From positions 1 through 64,000 of the forward strand of contig CAZWDT010000003.1 in the NCBI GenBank assembly GCA_964632755.1: a stretch of 64,000 bases of DNA. The letters run 5' to 3'. Below are positions 44,407 through 52,736 of this stretch, in pieces. A program made the position numbers and the translations under genes. Position 1 is the first letter of the stretch; each line of letters opens with the position of its first letter. This stretch comes from JAFGMR01 sp964632755. Lineage in GTDB: Archaea > Halobacteriota > Methanosarcinia > Methanotrichales > Methanotrichaceae. Under the pieces are notes generated by a model, which was not told the origin of the DNA, did not search any database, and was given only the letters and a program-made list of their open reading frames with translations.

Positions 44407-44592
44407 CTACTGGTATCGCCGAAGCACGTCCACTATCTCCACGTGGGCAAGAAGCATACGCCGGCAACAGTATCGCTCGACCCCCAGGTCATCCATGACC
44501 TTTCCGGGAGGCTCTGAGACGATGCGTTCCTTGTACTCCTCCCAGACGTTGGAGATCACCTTGCCACAGGAAAAGCATCTAACAGGGATCAA
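44407..44592 (-). CDS. rpoN: DNA-directed RNA polymerase subunit N
   Basis: A 61-residue zinc-binding subunit (RPB10 counterpart). Its motif is IPVRCFSCGKVISNVWEEY, and VERYCCRRMLLAHVEIVD completes the CX2C...CC metal site. TTG 44592 follows GGTGAGG and gives the family start. It lies 7 bp after rps9 and just before tRNA-Pro. Confidence 0.95.
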   Translation of the reverse strand: MIPVRCFSCGKVISNVWEEYKERIVSEPPGKVMDDLGVERYCCRRMLLAHVEIVDVLRRYQ

Positions 44593-44599
44593 ACTTGCC

Positions 44600-44998
44600 T
44601 CACCTGTAGGATTTCTGGTACTTTGCCCTTGCACCAGGTCCGCCGAACTTCTTCTTCTCCTTCTGCCGATGGTCGCTTACTAGGAGGTTCCTATCGTACT
44701 CGGAGTAGGCCTCCTTGAGGGATGTATCACCGGTCCACTCGACGATACCCCGGGCTATGGCCGTGCGAACTGCATCCGCCTGGCCCATTACCCCGCCCCC
44801 TTTCACCTTGACATTGATATCCAAGCCGACCAGGGCATCCCCAGCCATTGTGATGGGCTCCATAACCTTAAGCTTCGCCAACCTGGGCGTCATAATCTCG
44901 ATCGGCGCCTTGTTGATGCGTATCCTGCCAGCGCCCTCGGTTAGCGTTGCCCTTGCAATGGCCGCCTTCTTCTTTCCCGATGAGTTTATTATCTTCAT
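44600..44998 (-). CDS. rps9: 30S ribosomal protein S9
   Basis: A 132-residue archaeal uS9: MKIINSSGKKKAAIARATLTEGAG, INVKVKGGGVMGQADAVRTAIARGIVEW, and the basic C-terminus KFGGPGARAKYQKSYR that reaches the decoding-site tRNA. The length is normal. It is 10 bp after rpl13. Confidence 0.97.
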   Translation of the reverse strand: MKIINSSGKKKAAIARATLTEGAGRIRINKAPIEIMTPRLAKLKVMEPITMAGDALVGLDINVKVKGGGVMGQADAVRTAIARGIVEWTGDTSLKEAYSEYDRNLLVSDHRQKEKKKFGGPGARAKYQKSYR

Positions 44999-45008
44999 GA
45001 TGACCCAC

Positions 45009-45425
45009 CTAGAAGTTCGATCCCAGCTTCCGGCTCAGCTCTCCAAGCTCGATATATCTGCCCCTGCCAACGTCCCTCGCCCTCGCCCCAGCAGGCTGCT
45101 CGAACGACTCGCCAGCAAGCTCTGGGGGAACGCCTACATAGACCCGCAATCGAGAGAATGCTTCGCGTCCTCGCTTGTACTTGTACGGGAGCATGCCCCG
45201 CACCGTCCGCTTGAGGATCCTCTCTGGGTGCTTGGGGAAGTGAGGGCCCTTCTCCTTTGTACCCTTCTTCATTAGATCGCTGTACTCGCGAAATGTGCTC
45301 ACCTTGTTGCCGGAGATGATAGCTTTCTCCGCATTCACAATCTTTACATCCTCGCCTTTAAGCAAATAGGAGACCGCAACGCTTGCGAGCCGCCCCATGA
45401 CCAATCCAGAAGCATCTACAATCAA
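45009..45425 (-). CDS. rpl13: 50S ribosomal protein L13
   Basis: A 138-residue archaeal uL13: VDASGLVMGRLASVAVSYLLKG, VNAEKAIISGNK, KGPHFPKHPERILKRTVRGMLPYKYKRGREAFSRLRVYVG. TTG 45425 follows a GAGGTGATC ribosome site. It is 4 bp after rpl18e and in the same operon. Confidence 0.96.
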   Translation of the reverse strand: MIVDASGLVMGRLASVAVSYLLKGEDVKIVNAEKAIISGNKVSTFREYSDLMKKGTKEKGPHFPKHPERILKRTVRGMLPYKYKRGREAFSRLRVYVGVPPELAGESFEQPAGARARDVGRGRYIELGELSRKLGSNF

Positions 45426-45429
45426 TGGA

Positions 45430-45792
45430 TCACCTCAGAATTTTTATCTTGGAGCCGTTGGGATTCTGCGCCACCATCTCCTCGATCCGGAGACATTTGC
45501 CGCCGGCCGACTCTATCTTGGATATGGCCTGCTCGCTGAAGCCGAGCGCGCCTACGATCACACTGTGGCCGATCTCCCCCGTCCCTAGCACCTTGCCCGG
45601 AACCAGCACACGATCATCTGAGTTGGTATACCTCTTGATCTTGGCTATGTTCACCGCGGCATAGCTTCGCCGGGGCTTCTCCAGCCTCTTGGCCATATCG
45701 CGCCAGATGGAAGACCCGCTCTCTCGCGACGCCGCCTTGAGCTCGCCGATGAGGCCGGTCAACCTAGGATTAGTCTTCTTTAGATCCTTCAT
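45430..45792 (-). CDS. rpl18e: 50S ribosomal protein L18e
   Basis: A 120-residue protein (eL18) specific to archaea and eukaryotes: TNPRLTGLIGELKAASRESG, YAAVNIAKIKRYTNSDDRVLVPGKVLGTGEIGHSVIVGALGFSEQA. ATG 45792 follows GGAGG; the frame runs further upstream without conserved sequence. It is the first gene of the long leftward run reaching 36928. Confidence 0.96.
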   Translation of the reverse strand: MKDLKKTNPRLTGLIGELKAASRESGSSIWRDMAKRLEKPRRSYAAVNIAKIKRYTNSDDRVLVPGKVLGTGEIGHSVIVGALGFSEQAISKIESAGGKCLRIEEMVAQNPNGSKIKILR

Positions 45793-46040
45793 CGAAATCC
45801 TCCGCAGAGCCTCCCGTTGATGGGAGACGGACTCACGCGCAGATTGCGCGTTCGAACATGGGTTCATGCGCCCCTGGGCATATCGCTGCCCACGTGCGGA
45901 CCTTATGACGACTCATCCGCCACTATATAAGCGTTTTCACTTAGGGCTGGAGAATCGCCCCCCGAATGTCGATGACGCAAAACGATGATAATGGTTGCGA
46001 GCCACATTGTCCCATACCGGCGCAATTGGAGGTCGTCCGG

Positions 46041-47306
46041 GTGGTGGCCATGCTCGAATGCATCATCTACATTGCCATAGGGTTCCTGCTCGGGGCGATC
46101 AGCGGCCTGACGCCGGGGCTGCACATCAACACGTTCGCAGCCATTCTGCTCGCGCTCTCCCCCAGGCTTCTCGATCTTGGGCTGGAGCCCCAGCATCTCG
46201 CAGTGCTAATAGTTGCTTCGAGCATATCGCAGACATTTCTCGACATAATCCCCGCGGTCTTCGTAGGCGCACCGGACGCCGATACATCCCTCGCCGTCCT
46301 GCCAGGCCATCAGCTGATGCTGGAAGGAAGGGGGATGGAGGCGATCCGCTTGTCAGCCCTTGGAAGCGCTGGCGCCGTGATCGTAGCCCTTCTCGCGATC
46401 TATCCTCTTTCTATAATCATAGGCCGAGGCTATCAGCAGCTGCTCGACCACATGGGGCTCATACTGGTAGGAATCGCCTGCCTGATGATCCTCTCCGAGG
46501 CAGGCCCGGCAGTCGAAGGGCGCGGCGCCTGGGCCGCATATAAGTACAAGGCCTTAGGCCTGCTCCTCTTCCTGACGAGCGGCCTTCTAGGCCTCTTTGC
46601 CTTCTCCAATCAGCACCTTCTGAAGTCCTATCTCGGTCTGGAGCCCTCACCCCTCCTACCGTTGCTTAGCGGCCTCTTCGGCGCCTCCTTCCTCGTTGCA
46701 AGCCTTGCCTCCCAGACATCGATTCCGCCCCAGGAGGATAAAGGCTTCAGCATGAGACCGGCGTCCCTGGCCCGCTCGATGCTTATCGGTGGGCTTGCGG
46801 GATCAGTCGTCGCCTGGATCCCAGGGGTCTCGCCGGCGGTTGCAACGACTGTGGCAAGGATTGGAGCGCCGAGATCGGCAGAAGAGTTCCTAGTATCCCT
46901 TTCAGGCGTTAACACGGCAAACGCAATGCTCGCCCTAGTCGCCCTCCATGTCGTCGGCAGGGCTCGCAGCGGTGCCGCGGCAGCGATTCAAGATCTAGTC
47001 GAGATGGACCTCGATCTGCTCTCCCTATTGATCATGGCGGGAGCAGCAACGGCGATCCTATCCTACATAGCAACGCTTGCCGCAGGAGGGCTCGCCGCAA
47101 GGATCGTGGACCAGATCGACTACCAGACCCTCTCGCTCGCCATCCTGTTGGGCCTCTCCCTCATGGCCATTCTGTTCACCGGCGTTCTGGGGTGGCTGAT
47201 CTTCCTTATCGCAACCGTAGTTGGCTTGATCGCCCCCTACGCCGGGATCAGGAAGACGCATGCCATGGGGGCGCTGATGCTTCCATTGATCGTTCAATAC
47301 CTCTGA
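46041..47306 (+). CDS. TctA/DUF112-type permease
   Basis: A membrane protein of about 421 residues with ten or more hydrophobic segments. The N-terminal GFLLGAISGLTPGLHINTFAAILL and the internal repeat GGLAGSVVAWIPGVSPAVATTVAR show the duplicated 'G..PG' half-site of the TctA (tripartite tricarboxylate) fold, in its shorter archaeal form. The substrate is unknown; no TctB/TctC partners are nearby. GGAGGT precedes GTG 46041 by 7 bp; longer starts lack support. It is divergent from the ribosomal operon. Confidence 0.75.
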   Translation: MVAMLECIIYIAIGFLLGAISGLTPGLHINTFAAILLALSPRLLDLGLEPQHLAVLIVASSISQTFLDIIPAVFVGAPDADTSLAVLPGHQLMLEGRGMEAIRLSALGSAGAVIVALLAIYPLSIIIGRGYQQLLDHMGLILVGIACLMILSEAGPAVEGRGAWAAYKYKALGLLLFLTSGLLGLFAFSNQHLLKSYLGLEPSPLLPLLSGLFGASFLVASLASQTSIPPQEDKGFSMRPASLARSMLIGGLAGSVVAWIPGVSPAVATTVARIGAPRSAEEFLVSLSGVNTANAMLALVALHVVGRARSGAAAAIQDLVEMDLDLLSLLIMAGAATAILSYIATLAAGGLAARIVDQIDYQTLSLAILLGLSLMAILFTGVLGWLIFLIATVVGLIAPYAGIRKTHAMGALMLPLIVQYL

Positions 47307-47319
47307 ACTCCTGAGAGGA

Positions 47320-48291
47320 TCAACGAAATACGTTCCTAATCTGATCGAGCGAGAGGGCGGGAAGTCCCAATCGAGAGAGATGGGAGGCGAGGAGGCCAGA
47401 CCTCGGCCCCTGCGGATGATAGACTATCGCCGCCTCCGGGGAGACGTGCTCGAACATGCGCATCAGCCCGCGAAAGTCCAGGTGATCGCTTATTATGATG
47501 CGGTTGTATCGATTGTCCCTCCTCCCCGTCAAGAAGTACTTAGGGCCGCCCACATGCGGCAAGATGGATGGTGCGACGACATTGGCCTTTGCCCCCCCTT
47601 CAGCAATATCCACAAGCGGCCCGGCCTTGGGCAAGAGCTCCCTCGTAAGGGCAAGGCTCTGGGGGTCCATGCCGATCGCCTCGGCGTAGCCCATCCCTCT
47701 CATCAGGGCAACGGCCCTCTGGGCCTTGCCGAACGCATAGGCCCCAAAGGTTGCCCTCTCCTCGAGCGCCTCCCAAAAGCGGCCGAGATCGTCCTCGAAG
47801 CAACAGCTCGGATCCCAGGGATCGCCGTAGTTGGCCTCGGCGACCAGGAGGTCGGCCCTTGGAAGCGAAGTATAGTCCTTGAGATCGCCAGTTACGAGGA
47901 TGCGACTTCCTACATCGGTCTCCCAGGAGAAGGCACAAGAGCCAATGGTGTGGCCGGTGGGATGGGTCTTGATCGTAACTCCGCAGACCTCGATCTCTTC
48001 TCCCACATGGAACGTCCGGCCATTGAAGCGGCGGCCATGGCGTATCTCCAGGGCTCTGGCGGTCTCCTCCGAGGCAACACCTAGAGGCGAGAGCATCGCC
48101 GATTTGCCGTTGTGGTCGCTGTGGGCATGGGTGATCAGATAGGCCTCCGGCTGGATAGATCCCTTGGGGGAACGACTGGTGTCTATCGAGAAAAGATGTG
48201 CTCCGAACTGAAGGGAGAGATGAGGAGCGAAGCCGCCTCTGCCGTTCATCCGGCGGAGAGGGACGACTCCAAGATCCAACATCTCCCTCAT
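47320..48291 (-). CDS. MBL-fold/beta-CASP-like nuclease or processing factor
   Basis: About 323 residues. The metal motif is ITHAHSDHNGK (HxHxDH), then HPTGHTIGSCAFSWET and RILVTGDLKDY (Asp ligand), with LLVAEANYGDP and a C-terminal IIISDHLDFRGLMRMFEHVSPEAAIVYHPQG. This resembles the COG1236 Ysh1/CPSF-related and DNA-ligase-associated exonuclease families. The substrate (RNA or DNA) is not settled. It is read after thioredoxin with a 7-bp gap. Confidence 0.75.
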   Translation of the reverse strand: MREMLDLGVVPLRRMNGRGGFAPHLSLQFGAHLFSIDTSRSPKGSIQPEAYLITHAHSDHNGKSAMLSPLGVASEETARALEIRHGRRFNGRTFHVGEEIEVCGVTIKTHPTGHTIGSCAFSWETDVGSRILVTGDLKDYTSLPRADLLVAEANYGDPWDPSCCFEDDLGRFWEALEERATFGAYAFGKAQRAVALMRGMGYAEAIGMDPQSLALTRELLPKAGPLVDIAEGGAKANVVAPSILPHVGGPKYFLTGRRDNRYNRIIISDHLDFRGLMRMFEHVSPEAAIVYHPQGPRSGLLASHLSRLGLPALSLDQIRNVFR

Positions 48292-48298
48292 GGATCGC

Positions 48299-48571
48299 TT
48301 ACTCCAGTGCCAGATCAAGGGCCGCCTTCAGCTCCTCCTTGGATGTGACCCCCATCCATCGACGGATCTCCACGCCGTCCTTCTCGAGGATCAATGTGGG
48401 AACGACGAAGATGCCGTGCTTGGAAGCCATCTCCATCTCCCGATCCACGTTGACCGCCCGAATCTCCGCTCGACCATCGTACTCCTTCTCCAAAGCCTGC
48501 ATGACCGCAACCATGGTGCGACAAGGACCGCACCAATCCGCGGAGAAGTCCATGAGAATTGGCTTGCCCAA
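48299..48571 (-). CDS. thioredoxin
   Basis: A 90-residue thiol-disulfide carrier with active site SADWCGPCRTMVAVMQ and cis-Pro in IFVVPTLILEKDG. It is slightly shorter than E. coli Trx at the N-terminus. The start is TTG 48571. It is co-directional with the MBL gene. The nearest redox partners are not in the window. Confidence 0.93.
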   Translation of the reverse strand: MGKPILMDFSADWCGPCRTMVAVMQALEKEYDGRAEIRAVNVDREMEMASKHGIFVVPTLILEKDGVEIRRWMGVTSKEELKAALDLALE

Positions 48572-48669
48572 ACAATCACCTCAACGGGAATGAGACGTTC
48601 CACCCCTTCGATCCCGCGCCCATAGGACGCTTCCTCTCCCGCCAACCTCACATTATATCAAGCCCACGC

Positions 48670-49122
48670 CTATAGGAAATCGAACTTAACGCCGATCTTG
48701 AAGAGATGCCTCGTCGAGAGGACCATCAAGGGCAGTTCCAAGCCAGAGATCTCCTCAAGGATGGCGGCTGCCCTCTCCTCCGGGGCCGAGAGGGTGAACC
48801 ACATGTTATAGCCGCTATCGCTTGGCCGAAGGTAGTTATGGGAGACCTCACGATAGCTGTTGATCCTTGCCCCAACCTCGTCCAATCTATCGTTCGGCAC
48901 GGCAATCGCTGCCAAGATCCCCCTATAGCCCAGCTGCCTTGAATCTATGACCGGGCCGATCTGTCTGATGGACCCGTCCTCCTGCATCTGGGAGATCCTC
49001 GCAATTGCCTCGTCCTCCGAGATCCCGAGCTTCTCGCCGATCTCCTGAAATGGCCTTGGCACCAGCGGAAATCCCTCCTGCACAAATGAGAGTATCCGCC
49101 GGTCGATATCGTCCAACGTCAT
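48670..49122 (-). CDS. siroheme decarboxylase subunit (AhbA/AhbB family)
   Basis: A 150-residue Lrp-like protein: MTLDDIDRRILSFVQEGFPLVPRPFQEIGEKLGISEDEAIARI is a winged helix, followed by SHNYLRPSDSGYNMWFTL, the family signature of Ahb siroheme decarboxylase, which makes didecarboxysiroheme on the way to heme. AhbA and AhbB are hard to tell apart; only one subunit is here. It overlaps the radical-SAM gene by 4 bp. Confidence 0.85.
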   Translation of the reverse strand: MTLDDIDRRILSFVQEGFPLVPRPFQEIGEKLGISEDEAIARISQMQEDGSIRQIGPVIDSRQLGYRGILAAIAVPNDRLDEVGARINSYREVSHNYLRPSDSGYNMWFTLSAPEERAAAILEEISGLELPLMVLSTRHLFKIGVKFDFL

Positions 49123-50087
49123 ATATTGTATGGACAGAGTGGATCCTCCCCGAGAATATCGCCATTGACCGCATATGCCCGCGCGCGGCAGCCCCTGCAG
49201 ATCCGTCCATAGTCGCATTCGCCGCAACGCCCTGTCAAATCCGAGTGGCGCAAGCGCTCGAACACCGGAGATGACTTCCAGATGCTAGCGAAGCTCTCCT
49301 CACGAATGCTGCCTGCCCGAACCGGAAGGTATCCACATGGATAGACCTCACCGATGCTGGAGAGGAAGACGAAGCCGACGCCTGCGAGGCATCCGCCGCT
49401 TCCGCGCCTGGGGCGCATGCCGGCCTCCTTGAGAACGCGTGCATACTGGGGCGCACATGTCACCTGGATCTCGATGATGCGTCTCGACTGCTCGATGCAG
49501 ATGCGGGAGAGAAGCTCTCCTTGCACCTTTGGCGACACCATCTCGCCCACTCGAGCCCGCCCTGTGGGGACGAGGAAGAATATGTGCATGGCAGAGGCTC
49601 CTACTTCCTCGGCCAGATCCATGATCGCCTCGACCTGGCCATAATTCCGTCGGGTTACCGTCATGTTGATCTGGAAGTCCAGGCGGTCACGCATGAGATC
49701 CATCCCGGCGAGGGCGGAAGCGAAAGAGCCCTTCCCCCGACGGGCCTCGTGCTCGGCCTCGAGGCCGTCGAGGCTCACGCTAACCCTTTCGATTCCCGCG
49801 ATCACCATGGAGTCGACCGCCTCCGGAGTGACGAGGGTCCCGTTTGTGGCCAGGGATACTCTAAGACCATGGCCGCTGATCCTGCTCGCAAGCTCGAATA
49901 TATCCAACCGCAGCAGGGGCTCTCCGCCGGAGAGGATGAACATCGGCGAAAGTGGCGCGACCTCGTCTATGAAGGAGAGCGCCTCCGCCGTGGAGAGCTC
50001 ATCGGCCGCCGGAGAGGGGGTTGCCGAGGCCCGACAGTAGTCGCAAGCCAGGTTGCAGGCGGAGGTGACCTCCCATGCGATGATCAT
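49119..50087 (-). CDS. radical SAM heme-synthesis protein (AhbC/AhbD family)
   Basis: A 322-residue enzyme with the radical SAM motif CNLACDYCRASATP (CX3CX2C) next to WEVTSACNL, FILSGGEPLLR, and a C-terminal SPASM-type cluster region (GCLAGVGFVFLSSIGEVYPCGYLP, CGECDYGRICRGCRARAY). The AWEV-start and HCRA-like pattern point to AhbD, the Fe-coproporphyrin decarboxylase, but AhbC is similar. Its 4-bp overlap with the siroheme decarboxylase gene supports the heme role. Confidence 0.8.
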   Translation of the reverse strand: MIIAWEVTSACNLACDYCRASATPSPAADELSTAEALSFIDEVAPLSPMFILSGGEPLLRLDIFELASRISGHGLRVSLATNGTLVTPEAVDSMVIAGIERVSVSLDGLEAEHEARRGKGSFASALAGMDLMRDRLDFQINMTVTRRNYGQVEAIMDLAEEVGASAMHIFFLVPTGRARVGEMVSPKVQGELLSRICIEQSRRIIEIQVTCAPQYARVLKEAGMRPRRGSGGCLAGVGFVFLSSIGEVYPCGYLPVRAGSIREESFASIWKSSPVFERLRHSDLTGRCGECDYGRICRGCRARAYAVNGDILGEDPLCPYNI

Positions 50088-50088
50088 C

Positions 50089-51117
50089 TCAAAGCAGTCC
50101 TACCTTGCGGAAGAGTTCGGCGTTGAGGATGCTCGCCCCAGCAGCGCCACGGATTGTGTTGTGACCCATGCATATGTAGCGGATGCCGGACCTTATCCGG
50201 CCTACCGAGATCGACATACCCCGCCCGGCCTGGCGATCGAGCCTGGGCTGAGGTCGATCTAGCTCATCCCTGACGATGATAGCCCTCTTGGGCTCGGTCG
50301 GCAGATCGCTGAGCTGGGGATCGAAGTCGAGGAAAGCCTGACGAACCTCCTCAGGAGTGGGATCGTCCCTGAGTGCGACCCAGATCGCCTCCGTATGGCC
50401 GTCTATCACAGGAACTCGATGGCAGCTTGCGCTCACCTCGAAGTCCGCGGGCAGGATCCGTTTCCCATCGCACGTCCCGAGGATCTTCTGGGCCTCGCGC
50501 TCCACCTTTTCCTCCTCGCCAGATATGAACGGAATGACGTTGTCCATTATGGCCATGGAGGGAATACCGTCGTAGCCAGCCCCGGATATGGCCTGCATCG
50601 AGGAGAGAATGACCTTCTCGATGCCGAACTTCATAAGGGGCTTGAGTGACAAGGCGAACATTATGGTCGTGCAGTTGGGGTTCGTAGTGAGGAACCCATC
50701 CCAACCATGATTCTCCTTCTGGACCTTGATGATCTCAAGGTGCTCCTTGTTGCACTCCGGGATCAGCAGGGGCACGTCCTCTACCATGCGGTAGGAGCTG
50801 GTGTTGGAGGCAACGGCAAATCCGGCGGCGGCAAACTCAGCCTCCACCTTGATCGCCTCCTCCGCTGGCAGGGCGGAGAAGACAACGTCCGCCTCTACCT
50901 CATCGGGATCGACGTTCACCACGGTCATCTCGCCGATATCCTTGGGAAGCTCGCTCTCCAGGCGCCACTTGGCAGCTATCGAGTACTTTTTCCCCGCGCT
51001 CCTCTCGGAGGCTGCGATGCTTGAGAGCTCGAACCAGGGATGCTCCTTTAGCCCTTCGATGAACCGCTGTCCCACTGCTCCGGTAGCACCGAGAACGCCC
51101 GCTTTGATCTTAGCCAT
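50089..51117 (-). CDS. asd: aspartate-semialdehyde dehydrogenase
   Basis: A 342-residue archaeal/fungal-type enzyme making aspartate semialdehyde for Met, Thr, Lys. NADP loop AGVLGATGAVGQRFIEGL, nucleophile Cys in LTTNPNCTTIMFAL, and VPVIDGHTEAIWV. AAGGTGATA precedes ATG 51117. It is followed after 1 bp by the radical SAM heme gene. Confidence 0.95.
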   Translation of the reverse strand: MAKIKAGVLGATGAVGQRFIEGLKEHPWFELSSIAASERSAGKKYSIAAKWRLESELPKDIGEMTVVNVDPDEVEADVVFSALPAEEAIKVEAEFAAAGFAVASNTSSYRMVEDVPLLIPECNKEHLEIIKVQKENHGWDGFLTTNPNCTTIMFALSLKPLMKFGIEKVILSSMQAISGAGYDGIPSMAIMDNVIPFISGEEEKVEREAQKILGTCDGKRILPADFEVSASCHRVPVIDGHTEAIWVALRDDPTPEEVRQAFLDFDPQLSDLPTEPKRAIIVRDELDRPQPRLDRQAGRGMSISVGRIRSGIRYICMGHNTIRGAAGASILNAELFRKVGLL

Positions 51118-51422
51118 CGAGTATCACCTTGCGCAGCCATAGGGAGAGGGGCATATATATGTCTTCGCCGCCCGCGGCAGCGAGACTGCCCGGAATTTCC
51201 CAGGCAAAACACTGACGGATCGGTATACAACCGTGACAGGAAGACGGTAACCGCATTTCCCGGGCGAAAGCCGCCTCGGAAAAATTTGCCCTTCGCTGAA
51301 TAGTTTGGGCAGGTCCATCGTTCCATTTGAACGTATTATAAACTTTATCACTCATGATGTTCGATGGAAGCGCAATTTACAAGTTAATACTAACCTAAAA
51401 TGTAATGGATTTAATGGAGAAT

Positions 51423-51515
51423 ATTCGCGTTCATTCGCGGTTGAGGATACGAAACCACTAATGCACACTAATGGACGCGAATCCGATAAAGTAATTCGCG
51501 TTCATTCGCGGTTGA
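51423..51515. repeat. two exact direct repeats with an inverted arm
   Basis: TTCGCGTTCATTCGCGGTTG occurs exactly at 51424-51443 and 51495-51514. Between them AATGGACGCGAAT (51469-51481) is a near inverted match to ATTCGCGTTCATT at 51494. The surrounding gene-free stretch 51118-51773 holds nothing else I can support, apart from the AT-rich promoter side of the asd gene. Confidence 0.7.
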
Positions 51516-51773
51516 CACGTTCATGATCCCGCTTGGGCTCATGCACAAAGGATGGAAAACCAGCATGCTTCGCGAGTTTTTCATGCAAAATTGTGAGAGA
51601 GACATTCACTCACCTAAAAAGTCACCCATATAGAACAACGAGGATCCAAAAAATTGCGGCCGCTCCTTGGGAGCGATCGGCAGCCTTGCCAGATTGGCGA
51701 GGGATCGCCCATTCAATTCTGCAGCCGCATCCCCACGAGTGGGAGGATTCATCACTTCGCGCTTGCCGGGCCG

Positions 51774-52337
51774 CTAATCGCAGGTCTTATCGAGGATGGA
51801 GTAGCCCTTGGCGAACTCGCAGTTGACCTCCACGACCTCGTCGTTGAACTCAATTAAGCCGTCTGGCACAGGCCCGAGCGAATCGGCCACCTCCTGCCCA
51901 TCGACGACCGCGCCGTGAGGTACGAAGCGTCCCTCCTTGAGCACGACACCGATCACCAGAGCCCCATGGCCCACGAAACAACGCTTTCCCAGTGTAGAGG
52001 CATGGACCACGGCGTTGAATCCGATGAAGCTCTCGTCCCCAACCTTAATGGGACCGTGTACAACAGCCCCGTGCGCCACGCTTACACGGCGGCCGAGCTC
52101 GATCGAGGATCCCTTCAGCCCGTGGAAGACCACCCCGTCCTGGATGTTGCACTCGTCGCCTATTATTATCGGCGTGGCCTCATCCGCCCGCAAGGAGACG
52201 CCGGGCGCAACATAGACACCTCCACCGATGCGCACATCGCCGATCACCGTCGCCGCATCGTCTACGTAGGCGGTGCTCGCCACCTGGGGCCAGGACTCCC
52301 GGCTGTTCCATGATGTCTTGGTGTTCCTCTTCAGCAT
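51774..52337 (-). CDS. gamma-class carbonic anhydrase family protein
   Basis: A 187-residue left-handed beta-helix protein of hexapeptide repeats (TVIGDVRIGGGVYVAPGVSLRADEATPIIIGDECNIQDGVVFHG). Metal His candidates lie in VFHGLKG, VAHGAVVHG and VGHGALVIG. In methanogens such proteins hydrate CO2 near acetate or methane pathways. This one lacks an obvious signal peptide (MLKRNTKTSWNSRES), so it is probably cytoplasmic. GGTGAG precedes ATG 52337. Confidence 0.85.
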   Translation of the reverse strand: MLKRNTKTSWNSRESWPQVASTAYVDDAATVIGDVRIGGGVYVAPGVSLRADEATPIIIGDECNIQDGVVFHGLKGSSIELGRRVSVAHGAVVHGPIKVGDESFIGFNAVVHASTLGKRCFVGHGALVIGVVLKEGRFVPHGAVVDGQEVADSLGPVPDGLIEFNDEVVEVNCEFAKGYSILDKTCD

Positions 52338-52736
52338 TTCATCTCACCTTAGAGAAATATGCAATCCCACCTAAAAGAGATTCCCATCATAGATGGTGGA
52401 TGTATCATCCATGATCTAATGATCGTTTGCGCAGAACTATCGACGAGATCATGGAGGCGAGGCGAGAAAGAGAGGTTGGCCACGTATATAACGAAAGATG
52501 TGGTGCATAGGAGGGTCGCGATCCACCCCACTTATATAATGGATAAATTTGATAATTGGCGCTACTCTTAAATAGAGGTTAAAACAAATTTAGGTCAGTC
52601 TATCAGATATTGTTTTGGATGCGATATCTGGGGTAAAGGAGGGTTTCGCGGAGGAAGATCTACTGCACCGGTGAGGTTCAGAATAGTGGTGAGTGTAAAG
52701 AATTTGTATAACATATATGAAGGAGATATAATATTT
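52338..52736. other. 400-bp gene-free leader region
   Basis: This AT-rich stretch lies between the divergent carbonic anhydrase and OFA transporter genes and probably holds both promoters. I see no RNA fold or repeat that I can defend. A TTAAATAG run near 52569 could be a TATA-like element for the transporter, with a long leader. Confidence 0.3.

Noticed and set aside
51305..51526. 73-codon ORF near the carbonic anhydrase
   Set aside because: It is formed from the duplicated repeat and has no ribosome site.
52359..52571. 70-codon ORF between carbonic anhydrase and OFA transporter
   Set aside because: The region is AT-rich and probably promoter; no SD or conserved pattern.
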